DNA from: Gaiellasilicea sp963705515
GTDB lineage: Bacteria; Actinomycetota; Thermoleophilia; Gaiellales; Gaiellaceae
Length of the DNA: 64,000 nt
Reading direction: 5' to 3'
NCBI GenBank assembly: GCA_963705515.1
Contig: CAVPJV010000009.1
Span: forward strand, 806,001 to 870,000
Below are positions 1 through 8,850 of this stretch, piece after piece. Within the stretch, counting starts at the first letter, position 1, and every line of letters starts with the position of its first letter. The translations under genes were made by a program, and so were the position numbers. A model generated the notes under the pieces. That model made no database searches and had not been told where the DNA came from. It worked only from the letters and a program-made list of their open reading frames with translations.

Positions 1-2948
1 CGCACCGGACGCGGCGAGTTCCTCGCCGAGCTGCGCCCGGCGGTCGCGGTGTTCGTCCAGTTCGGGGGCATCGACTACGACGCCGACGGTGCGGTCGGGA
101 AGCTCGACGACTTCGTCCGGCACGCGCAGCGGATCTGCTCGGAGTACGGCGGCAACGTGCTCCAGATCACGATCGGCGACAAGGGCGCCTACCTCTACGC
201 CGTCTTCGGCTCGCCGCACGCGCACGAGGACGACGGCGCGCGCGCCGTGGCCGCCGCGCTCGAGCTCAGAGGACTCGACCAGGTCACCTCCGCCGCGGAC
301 CTGAAGATCGGCATCGCCTCCGGCCGCCTCCGCAGCGGCACCTACGGCCACGCGATGCGGCGGACGTTCGTCTGCCTCGGCGACGCGGTCAACCTCGCAG
401 CGCGGCTGATGGCGCAGGCGCCGCCGGGCGGCGTCTACGTCGGCAGCTTTGCGAAAGGGCTGGCGGGCGACTCGTTCGCCTGGGAGGCGCTGCCGCCGCT
501 CCAGCTGAAGGGCAAGGCCGAGCCCGTCGCCGTCTACTCGCTCGCCGGGGGCAGCGGCAACGTCTCGCGGCGCAGCCGGCGCTACGAGCTCGACATCCTC
601 GGGCGCCGCACCGAGCTCGCCGCCCTGTCCGCGGCGCTCGACCGCACAATCGAGGGCCGCGGCAACACCGTCGGCATCGCGCCGACGCGGGTCTCGGCAA
701 GTCACGGCTGATCGCCGAGTTCGTCCGTGGCGTCCGCGCCGGCGGCGGCCTCGTCGCCTTCGGCGAGTGCCCTGCGTTCGGCACGCACGCCGACTACTTC
801 GTCTGGCAGGAGATCTGGCGGACGCTCCTGCGTGTCGACCCACAGCAGAGCGACGAGGAGCAACGCCTCGCGCTCGAGCAGGAGCTCGCGGCGATCGACC
901 CTGCGCTCGTCCGGCGCGCGCCGCTCCTCGGGCCTGTGCTCGGAATCCCGATCCCGGAGAACGACCTCACCGCCGGCTTCGACGCGAAGCTGCGGAAGAC
1001 GTCGCTCGAGGGCTTGCTCGCGGAATGCCTGCGGGCGCGCGCGGCCGAGGAGATCGTGGTGGTCGTGCTCGAGGACTGCCACTGGATCGGGCCGCTCGCG
1101 CGCGACCTGCTGACGGCGCTCGTGCGGGCGTCGGCGGCGCTGCCCGTCCTGTTCGTGCTCGCCTACCGGCCGGCGGCGACGCCGGGCGGCGACCTCGGCC
1201 TGGAGCCGCTGACCCAGTTCGTCGAGCTCGCGCTGGACGAGCTCGAGCCGGCCGACGTCGAGCTTCTGATCCGCTCCAAGCTGGCGCAGCTCTTCGGGCC
1301 CGAGGCGACGGCGTCGCCGACCCTCGTCGAGCTCGTCACCGAACGCTCGCAGGGGAACCCCTTCTACGTCGAGGAGCTGCTCAGCTTCGTCCACGACCAG
1401 GGCATCAATCCCGACGACGACGATGCTCTGCGCCGCCTCGAGCTGCCGGAGAGCCTGCACAGCCTGATCCTCAGCCGCGTCGACACCCTCGACGAGGCGC
1501 CGCGGCGCACGCTCAAGGTCGCGAGCGTGATCGGACGGTCCTTCCTCGCCGGGACGCTGCCGGCCGTCTATCCCGAGCTCGGCTCGCCCGACGACGTCGC
1601 CTCGCATCTCGAGCAGCTGCGGTCACTCGAGCTGGTCTCGCTCGACCGCCACGACGACCAGTCCTACCTCTTCCGGCACGTCGTCACCCAGGAGGTGGCG
1701 TACGGGAGCATGCCGTACGCGATCCGCGCGGTCATTCACGCGCAGGTCGGCGACTACATCGAGCGGGCGGAGGCCGACGCGATCGAGCTCCAGCTCGACC
1801 TGCTCGCACACCACTACTGGAACAGCGAGAACCTGGAGAAGAAGCGCGAGTACCTGATCCGGGCGGGTGAGGCGGCCGAGACGACCTACGCGAACGCTGC
1901 CGCGATCGACTACCTCGAGCGCGCAGCGCCGCTCGTGGGCGAGGAGGAGCGGGTCGACCTGCTCCTGAAGCTCGGCAAGGTCGTCGAGCTCGTCGGCGAC
2001 TGGCAGCGGGCCGACGAGGTCGAGCGCGAGGCGCTGGCCGTGGCCGAGAAGCTCGGCGACGAGCATGCGCGCGCCTGGTGCGAGACGGCGCTCGCCGAGG
2101 TGGCGCGAAGGCAGGGCCGCTACGACGAGGCGCTCGAGCTCCTCCACGCGGCAGCCCGGGCATTCGAATCCGTGGGCGACGACGGCGGCGTCGCCCAGGT
2201 GCGCCACCTGATCGGCACGCTCCGCGCGCAGCAGGGTGAGTATCCGCAGGCGGTCGCGAACTACGAGGCGAGCTTGGGGATCCGTGAGCGCCTCGACGAC
2301 AGGTCCGGCATGGCCGCCCTCTTCTCGAACCTCGGCGTCGTCGCCGAGTACCGCGGCGACCTGCCCACCGCCCGCGACAACCATGAACGGGCGCTGCGCC
2401 TGCGGACGCAGCTCGACGACCGACGGGGAGTCGCGGTCTCCTTGACGAACCTCGGCGCGATCGCCGTCCTCGAGCACGACTACGAGGCGGCACGAACGGC
2501 CTTCGAGGAGTCGATGCGCCTGAACCGCGAGGTCGGGGATGCGTGGATGGTCGCGATCAGCGACAACAACCTCGGCAACGCGAACCGCGGGCTCGGCGAG
2601 TACGAGGCGGCGCAGCGGCACTACGCCGACAGCCTGCGCGCGTATCGCGAGTACGACGACAAGTGGGCGCTCGCGTTCCTCGTCGAGGACATCGGCCAGC
2701 TGACAGGGCTGCGCGGGGACGGGGAGCTCGCGTTCGAGCTCGTCGGCGCCTCGGACACGCTCCGCGACGAGATCGGCACGCCGCGCGCACCCGGGCTCGA
2801 GGAGGAGCTCGAGCGCCAGCTCGCACCTGCTCGCCGCGCAATCGGAGGCATCGCGGCAGCGGAGGCCCGCGCACGGGGGCAGGCGCTGACGCTGGCGGAG
2901 ACTCTCGACCTCGCGCTCGACGCCTGCGGCGCAGATGCGTCAACTTAG
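1..2948 (+). CDS. Class III cyclase / AAA ATPase / TPR signalling protein (5' partial, frameshifted)
   Basis: The gene enters from the left edge already in frame. The first 180 residues are a class III nucleotidyl cyclase domain resembling the second cyclase domain of soluble adenylyl cyclases (FGGIDYD, DKGAYLYAVFGSP, CLGDAVNLAARLM). An AAA/NACHT-like ATPase follows, with Walker B-like VVVLEDCHW near 1064-1090, and then a long TPR region (about 1900-2750; repeats such as LFSNLGVVAEYRGD and SLTNLGAIAVLEHDY). One base is missing at about 680-684. The upstream frame ends at 709-711, while the P-loop GDAGLGKS continues in frame 3 from 684. Because the frame change sits inside an otherwise perfect Walker A, it is more likely a sequence error than a dead gene. 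Role inferred: an intracellular sensor making cAMP or acting as a STAND-type switch. Confidence 0.8.
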   Translation, partial: HRTRRVPRRAAPGGRGVRPVRGHRLRRRRCGREARRLRPARAADLLGVRRQRAPDHDRRQGRLPLRRLRLAARARGRRRARRGRRARAQRTRPGHLRRGPEDRHRLRPPPQRHLRPRDAADVRLPRRRGQPRSAADGAGAAGRRLRRQLCERAGGRLVRLGGAAAAPAEGQGRARRRLLARRGQRQRLAAQPALRARHPRAPHRARRPVRGARPHNRGPRQHRRHRADAGLGKSRLIAEFVRGVRAGGGLVAFGECPAFGTHADYFVWQEIWRTLLRVDPQQSDEEQRLALEQELAAIDPALVRRAPLLGPVLGIPIPENDLTAGFDAKLRKTSLEGLLAECLRARAAEEIVVVVLEDCHWIGPLARDLLTALVRASAALPVLFVLAYRPAATPGGDLGLEPLTQFVELALDELEPADVELLIRSKLAQLFGPEATASPTLVELVTERSQGNPFYVEELLSFVHDQGINPDDDDALRRLELPESLHSLILSRVDTLDEAPRRTLKVASVIGRSFLAGTLPAVYPELGSPDDVASHLEQLRSLELVSLDRHDDQSYLFRHVVTQEVAYGSMPYAIRAVIHAQVGDYIERAEADAIELQLDLLAHHYWNSENLEKKREYLIRAGEAAETTYANAAAIDYLERAAPLVGEEERVDLLLKLGKVVELVGDWQRADEVEREALAVAEKLGDEHARAWCETALAEVARRQGRYDEALELLHAAARAFESVGDDGGVAQVRHLIGTLRAQQGEYPQAVANYEASLGIRERLDDRSGMAALFSNLGVVAEYRGDLPTARDNHERALRLRTQLDDRRGVAVSLTNLGAIAVLEHDYEAARTAFEESMRLNREVGDAWMVAISDNNLGNANRGLGEYEAAQRHYADSLRAYREYDDKWALAFLVEDIGQLTGLRGDGELAFELVGASDTLRDEIGTPRAPGLEEELERQLAPARRAIGGIAAAEARARGQALTLAETLDLALDACGADAST

Positions 2949-2994
2949 ACCTCCGACGCTTGCAATCGGCGCATGGACCGGCAAGTGTGGTGCG

Positions 2995-5900
2995 GTGCGG
3001 CGAAAGCTCCTGCTCGCGATCGTTGTCTGCGCCGCCACGGTGCCGTCGTCGAGCGCGCTCGCCGCCAGCATCACGCTGACCCCTGAGTCCGACACGTATG
3101 TGCGCTCTTCGGACCCCACCGTCGCGCACGGCCTCGAGTCCACCTTCGACGTGCACGGCGGCGCCTCGTCGTACGGCTGCGGCACCGGCCCTGCCGCCGG
3201 CCTGCTCCGCTTCAACCTCGCCGGGATCCCGGCAGGCGCGACGATCACGAGCGCGACCCTGAAGCTGACCAGCAAGACCGGATTCGCGTTCGACGGCGAC
3301 CCGGACCACCACGCGATCTTCCTCGCCAACGACTCCTGGTCGGAGAGCACGGTCAACTGGAACACGCGCCCGGCCGACGGCGTCGTGCAGCAGGTTCCGC
3401 CGGCCGAGTGGCTCCTGAACGGCCTTCCCCTCAGCACCTCCCCGGACAAGCTCGGCTCGACCTCCGCGTTCGAGGCGGTCGGCTGCGCCGGCACGCACGT
3501 GGCGGCCCGGAACTTCGGCTCGGCCAACCTTCGCACCCGCATTGCGGCCGAGCGGGCCGGCGACGGCAAGCTCTCCATCGAGGTCTTCACGATCCCGTGC
3601 GGGACGCCGTTCACCGTCGTCTGCCAGAACGGGAAGCTCAAGCAGTCGTACTTCCTGCGCTACTACAGCAGAGAGGGCTCGGTCCTGAACGCCCCGCGGC
3701 TCGTGGTCGACTACGAGCTGCCGCCGCCGCTCGAAACGCCGAGCCTGATCCGCGTCGTCTCGACCGGCGGCAACGGCGCCTTCGTGATCGGCCGCGTCGA
3801 CGGCGCGTCGAACCTGGCCCTGACGCTGGCCGCGTCGACAGCGCCGACGTGCAGCGCCGGCGCGCTCCCCGGCGGCGGTAGCCCCGCCGGCGCGCCCGTC
3901 TCGGCAACGACGGACGAGGACGGCTACTTCAGTGCCGCCGTGTCGGGCGTGACGCCCGGCAACTTCGTCACGGTGCGGGTGACGGCGCCGGCGGCGACCG
4001 CGGCGTCAGCCTGTCTCGTCAGCTCAGGCGACAACGACTTCTGGCCCAAGGCGCTCGCGCTCACCGGCGGAACCGCGACCGCTCGCGACTTCATCGACTC
4101 GGCGGGCAAGGCACGTTGGTACAAGTTCGACGTCACTCCGGGCCAGCGGATCGAGGTCGCGCTGTCGGGGCTTCCCGCCGACTACGACCTGGCCGTCTTC
4201 AAGGACATCGGCCAGGCGTTCGCCGCCCAGCTCACGCCGGCCGACGCCGCCGACCTGACGAAGCTGAGCGCGGAGTACGCGCCGTCGGTGTTCTCACCCT
4301 CGGTCTTCTCGCCCTCGGTCTTCTCGCCCTCGGTGTTCAGCCCTGACGCGTACAGCCCCTCGGTCTTCTCACCGTCCGTCTTCAGCCCGAGCGTCTTCAG
4401 CCCCTCGGTCTTCAGCCCGTCGGTCTTCTCACCCTCCGTCTTCAGCCCCAGCGTCTTCAGCCCCTCGGTCTTCTCACCCTCCGTCTTCAGCCCCAGCGTC
4501 TTCAGCCCCTCGGTCTTCTCACCCTCCGTCTTCAGCCCCAGCGTCTTCAGCCCGGAAGAGATCGCGCAGGCGTTCTCGAGCGCACAGACGCGGAGCATCA
4601 TCGGCGTCTCGGCGACGCAGGGCACGGCCGATGAGAGCGCCGTCGTCAACTCGTGGAACTCGAGCGGCAGCTTCTACGTCCGCGTCAGCGGTCACGGCGG
4701 CGCCTTCGACACGGGCAGCCAGTTCACGGTCTCCGTGACGAAGGGCGCCACGAGCTGCGCCGGGGTCACCGACACGACGCTGACGCCGCGGGCGCCGGCG
4801 GCCGGGACCGGGGTTCGGACCCTGATCCTCACCGACTCCTCGAAGGTCTCGCTGACCGCACCGCTGCCGGGCGGCGGCACGCTCGGGAGCAAGCTCGACG
4901 CGTTCAAAGCCAGGCCGGAGATCGCCGGCGTCGTCGTCGACGTCGCCGCCGACGCCCGGGTGGCCGCGCTGAAGCTGCAGGCCGCAGCGAACGCCGCCTG
5001 CCCGTTCGCGCAGAACCTCGTCGCCGAGGAGACCAAGGGCATCGTCGACTCCTACCGCCCTGCGAACCCCGGGCTCCGGTACGTCGTCATCGCCGGCGGC
5101 GACGACGCGATCCCGTTCTTCCGCTACCCCGACCAGAGCCTGCTCGGCCAGGAGTCGGGCTACGTCCCGCCCGTCCGCAGCGACTCGGCCTCCGAGGCGA
5201 GCCTGCGCAACGACTTCGTCCTCAGCCAGGACGCCTACGGGGCCGGCACGAGCGTCTCGCTGCGGACGAGCTCCTTCCCGGTGCCCGGCCTCGCCGTCGG
5301 GCGCCTCGTCGAGACGCCGGCCGAGATCGCCGGCCTGCATCGACGCCTACACGCAGGCGGGCGGCGTCGTCGCCCCTGGCTCGTCGCTCGTCACCGGCTA
5401 CGACTTCCTCGCCGATGCGGCCGACGCCGTCGCGACGGAGCTCCAGGCGGGGACGGGGGCCACGTCGGACACGCTGATCACCCCGGCCGACAAGTCGCCG
5501 CAGGATCCCGCTTCGTGGACCGCCTCCCAGCTGTCGGCGAAGCTGCTCGGCAGCCGCCACGACGTGATCTTCCTCGCCGGCCACTTCAGCGCCAACAGCG
5601 CCCTCGCCGCCGACTTCACGACGAGCGTGCTCACGACCGAGCTCGCCGCCTCGACGGTGAACCTCACCAACGCGCTCGTCTTCAGCGCCGGCTGCCACGC
5701 GGGCTACAACCTCGTCGACGGCGACGCACTCCAGAACGTGTCCGAGCCGCTCGACTGGGCGCAGGCGTTCGCGCGCAAGCGGGCGACGCTCGTCGCGGGC
5801 ACCGGCTACCAGTACGGCGACACCGACTTCCTCGAGTACAGCGAGCGGCTCTACCGCAACTTCGCGCGCGAGCTTCGGGTCGGCACGGGCGCCGTGTCGG

Positions 5901-7873
5901 TCGGCGAGGCGCTCGTCCAGGCGAAGCTCGACTACCTCGCGGCGACGCCCGACGTGCGCGGCCTGCACGAGAAGGCGCTGCTCGAGGCGGCCGTCTTCGG
6001 GCTGCCGATGCTCGGCGTCAACATGCCCGCCGGGCGCACGCCGGCGCCGCCGGCGGGGGGCGCGATCACACCGATTCCGGTCGCATCCGGCCCGGCCGCG
6101 ACGCTCGGCTTGCGCACGTTCGACCTCGCCGTCGCGCCGAGCCTGACCACGAACACGCGGACATTGACGAACGTCGAGACCAGCACGCAGCTGACCTCGA
6201 CCTGGCTCTCCGGCCCCGACGGCGTCGTCGGCAACCCGGCCGAGCCGGCGCTCCCGCTCGACGTCGTCGACGTCACGCCGACCGATCCGAGCGTCGTCCT
6301 CCGCGGCGTCGGCTTCCGCGGCGGCACGTTCACCGACTCGACGGTGGTGCCGCTGACGGGCGCGCCGACGACGGAGCTGCGCGGCGTCCACGCTCCCTTC
6401 GTCTCGCCCGTCTTCTTCCCGATGCGGCTGTCGACCGTCAACTACTACGGCGAGCTCGGCGGCTCGGGCGGCACGAGCCTGCTGGTGACGCCGGCGCAGC
6501 ATCGCGTCGCGGACGTCGCGCTGGGGACGAGCACGTTGCGCCGCTACACGAACCTCGACCTGCGCCTCTTCTACAGCGGCAATCTGACCTCCGCCGCGCT
6601 CTCCGACGCTCCCACGATCGTCAGCGTCGACGCGCAGCCCGCAGCGGGCGGGGTCGACTTCACCGCCCAGGTCGTCGGCGACCCCGCGGCCGCGATCCAC
6701 TCCGTCTGGGTCACCTTCACGACGGGCGCAGGCACGTGGGCGCCGCTCGATCTCCAGCAATGCGTCGCGCCGCTGCCCGCGGCGTGCGGAACCGACGAAG
6801 AGTCGCAGCTCTGGAAGGGCCGGCTCGACTTCGCACCGGCCGACCTCCAGTTCATCGTCCAGGCCTCGAACGGGCTCGGCCTCGTCTCGCTCGACGACAA
6901 CCGCGGCGCGTACCACCGGCTCGCCGGAACGGCAGCCGCCGCGACGGCGCTGACGCTCGTCGCCCCGCCCGTCAGCGGCACCTTCGGCGAGACCAAGACG
7001 GTCACCGCCGCGCTGACCGGCCCCGGGGGCGCCCCGCTCGCCGGCAAGATGGTGACGGTCTCCGTCGGCGGCGGCTCGACCCAGCTCGGCGTCACGGGCG
7101 CCGACGGCCGCGTCACGCTCGGGCTGCCGCTTTCGACCGCGCCCGGCAACTACCAGCTCGTCGGCTCGTTCGGCGGCGACACGACGCACGCTCCGTCCTC
7201 CGACTCGGAGCCGTTTGCGATCGCCAAGGCGCCGGCGAGCCTGTCCGCGTTCACGCAGCTGCCGATCGTCATGAGCGGCGGTGCGACCGGGCTCACCTCG
7301 ACCCTCACCGCGGCCCTGGGCAGCGAGCAGCAGCCCCTGCTGCAGCTGACCGTCACCTACACGCTCACCGGGCCGGGCGGGACGAAGACGTTCTCCACGA
7401 TCACCGACTACCTCGGGCGCGCGACGCTGCCGCCCGTGGGACTCGGCGCCGGCACCTACGCCGTGAGCGCCTCGTTCGCCGGCGATGCGACCTACACCGG
7501 TGCGACGCGCACGGGAACGCTCGTCGTCTCCGCGTTCAGCGGCTTCTTCCCGCCGGTCGCGAATCCGCCGTGTGTGAACATCGCGAAGGCGGGGAGCGCG
7601 ATCCCGGTCAAGTTCAGCCTCGGCGGCAACCGCGGTCTTGCGATCTTCGCGCCCGGCTACCCGCGCGTTGTCACCACCGTCTGCGGCACGGGCGTGCCGA
7701 CCCAAGAGATCAAGACGACGGTCACGGCCGGCGGGAGCAGCCTCAGCTACGACGCCGGCTCGAACAAGTACCAGTACACGTGGAAGACCGAGAAGGGCTG
7801 GACCGGCTGCCGCAGGCTCGAGCTGAAGTTCGTCGACGGCACCGTCCGCTTCGCCGACTTCAAGTTCAAGTAG
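2995..7873 (+). CDS. Giant secreted C25-like cysteine peptidase with SPSVF repeat and PxKF domain (one frameshift)
   Basis: I chose GTG 2995 because it is followed directly by a signal peptide (VRRKLLLAIVVCAATV...ALAA). An in-frame ATG at 2935 would overlap the previous gene and bury that signal. Order of domains: a DNRLRE/CBM96-like beta-sandwich (residues about 23-240); a PPC-like domain (about 375-560) interrupted by the SPSVF repeat at 430-520; a caspase-like peptidase of gingipain family C25 (about 680-1005), with YVVIAGGDDAIPFF, putative catalytic His in LAGHFS and Cys in SAGCHAG; Ig-like repeats (about 1310-1520); and a C-terminal PxKF domain (GSAIPVKFSLGG). One extra base near 5338 (GGCCTGCATCGAC) shifts the frame inside the peptidase domain. 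With that base removed the protein is about 1625 aa. It is presumably cell-surface or extracellular. Confidence 0.8.
4282..4554 (+). repeat. Coding tandem repeat, 15-bp unit PSVFS
   Basis: The 273 bases encode 17 copies of the pentapeptide PSVFS plus one PDAYS variant as the fifth unit, ending in a lone Pro. Synonymous Ser codons (AGC, TCG, TCC, TCA) alternate in a higher-order 45-bp pattern. That pattern is repeated almost exactly about three times between 4425 and 4554, which points to recent duplication of triplets of units. The reading frame is open throughout. Confidence 0.95.
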
Positions 7874-7880
7874 GCCTCGT

Positions 7881-7886
7881 TAGGAT
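7881..7886 (+). promoter_or_regulatory. -10 element of a leaderless-type promoter
   Basis: TAGGAT lies 6 bases before ATG 7893 with no Shine-Dalgarno sequence between. This TANNNT-N6-start arrangement recurs at many gene starts in the window and fits a transcript beginning at the start codon. Confidence 0.55.
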
Positions 7887-7892
7887 CGCAAC

Positions 7893-8312
7893 ATGCGACT
7901 GCGCAAGGACGCGAAGCTGGAGCTGCTCCGCCAGGTGCCGCTCTTCGCCGGCTGCAGCAAGAAGGAGCTCGCTGAGATCTCGACCCTCGCGGACGAACTG
8001 AGCCTCCCGGCGGGCTCGAAGCTGATCGAAGAGGGCCGGCAGGGCCACGAGTTCTTCGTCCTCGTCGAGGGCGAGGTCGACGTCAGGGCCAAAGGCCGCA
8101 AGCTCAAGAGCCTCACCGACGGCGCCTTCTTCGGCGAGATGGCGCTCGTCTCGCAGCGCCCGCGGAACGCGACCGTCACCGCGACGAGCCCGGTCCGCGT
8201 GCTCGTCGTCCACGAGTCCGGCTTCCGCCGCCTCCTGCACGACTCGCCGCAGATCTCGCTGAAGGTGCTGCAGACCCTCGCGGACCGCGCTGCCGAGAAC
8301 GCGCTGCACTGA
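7893..8312 (+). CDS. Single-domain cyclic nucleotide-binding protein
   Basis: The 139-aa product is essentially one CNMP/CAP_ED beta-roll (VPLFAGCSKKELAEIS, IEEGRQGHEFFVLVEGEVD). The phosphate-binding cassette region is FFGEMALVSQRPRNATVTA, with the expected GE...R.A pattern, so cAMP or cGMP binding is likely. No HTH domain follows, so it is not a complete CRP-type regulator. It may act as a small cyclic-nucleotide sensor or partner protein. It lies 19 bases after the giant peptidase gene but has its own leaderless-type -10 box. A cyclase gene lies 5 kb upstream, a suggestive but unproved functional link. No frameshift. Confidence 0.85.
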   Translation: MRLRKDAKLELLRQVPLFAGCSKKELAEISTLADELSLPAGSKLIEEGRQGHEFFVLVEGEVDVRAKGRKLKSLTDGAFFGEMALVSQRPRNATVTATSPVRVLVVHESGFRRLLHDSPQISLKVLQTLADRAAENALH

Positions 8313-8325
8313 ATCTGCGGCGCAA

Positions 8326-8355
8326 GATCAGCATCCGCGGAAGCGTATGCTGATC
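8326..8355. other. Perfect 9-bp inverted repeat (hairpin)
   Basis: GATCAGCAT (8326-8334) pairs perfectly with ATGCTGATC (8347-8355) around a 12-base loop. It lies 14 bases after the cyclic-nucleotide-binding gene. No T-run follows, so it could be a weak terminator or part of a larger structured element with the next hairpin. Confidence 0.5.
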
Positions 8356-8358
8356 GCG

Positions 8359-8407
8359 CGAAGACCCCTGAAGGGGCTGCTTCGCAGCCCAAGCAGTTGG
8401 GTCTTCG
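8359..8407. other. Nested hairpin element
   Basis: An outer 9-bp stem, CGAAGACCC (8359-8367) with GGGTCTTCG (8399-8407), encloses a perfect 7-bp inner hairpin GGGCTGC-TTC-GCAGCCC (8374-8390). An alternative CCCC-TGAA-GGGG hairpin overlaps both. The element ends only 5 bases before the -10 box of the next gene. It could be a terminator, a repeat-family member or a regulatory structure. Confidence 0.5.
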
Positions 8408-8424
8408 ACCTCTAGAATCCGGTG

Positions 8425-8847
8425 GTGGCCAGGGCCGTCGGGATCAACCACATCGCGCTCGAGGTCGGCTCGATCGACGAGGCGCTCGACTTCTACGGGC
8501 GGCTGTTCGAGCTGGAGCTGCGCGGACGGATCCCGGGGATGGCGTTCGTGGACATGGGCGACCAGTTCCTCGCACTCGCGGAGGGCCGCACGCAGGGGCC
8601 GGACGCAACGCGCCACTTCGGCCTCGTCGTCGACGACCGCGACGCCGTGCTCGCGGCGGCGCGGGAGGCCGGGATCGACATCTTCGGCGGCAACTCGTTC
8701 CTCGACCCGTGGGGCAACCAGGTGCAGGTCGTCGCATACAGCGAGATCCAGTTCTCCAAGACGCCGGAGATCCTCAGCGGCATGGGCCTCGAGCTCGAGA
8801 AGACCGAGTCGGCGCTGCGCGAGCTGCGCGACAAGGGCCTCGCCTAG
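8425..8847 (+). CDS. VOC-family (glyoxalase/dioxygenase fold) protein
   Basis: The 140-aa protein has one vicinal-oxygen-chelate fold: INHIALEVGSIDEALDFYGRLF at the N terminus and FLDPWGNQVQVV at the C terminus. The His of NHIAL and a later acidic residue could bind metal, but the substrate cannot be inferred. Two adjacent GTGs (8422, 8425) are possible starts. I chose 8425 because TAGAAT at 8413-8418 lies exactly 6 bases upstream, the leaderless spacing seen elsewhere in the window. The stop is followed 3 bases later by the start of the antiporter gene, so the two are probably co-transcribed. Confidence 0.8.
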   Translation: MARAVGINHIALEVGSIDEALDFYGRLFELELRGRIPGMAFVDMGDQFLALAEGRTQGPDATRHFGLVVDDRDAVLAAAREAGIDIFGGNSFLDPWGNQVQVVAYSEIQFSKTPEILSGMGLELEKTESALRELRDKGLA

Positions 8848-8850
8848 CGA

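Noticed and set aside
4282..4554. Possible CRISPR-like or non-coding tandem array
   Set aside because: There are no spacers; units are 15 bp, continuous and in frame, with synonymous variation typical of protein repeats.
4182..4649. Long minus-strand frame with GLKTLGLKTEGEK repeats
   Set aside because: It is only the complement of the SPSVF-coding repeat. The plus-strand frame has a signal peptide and known domains on both sides.
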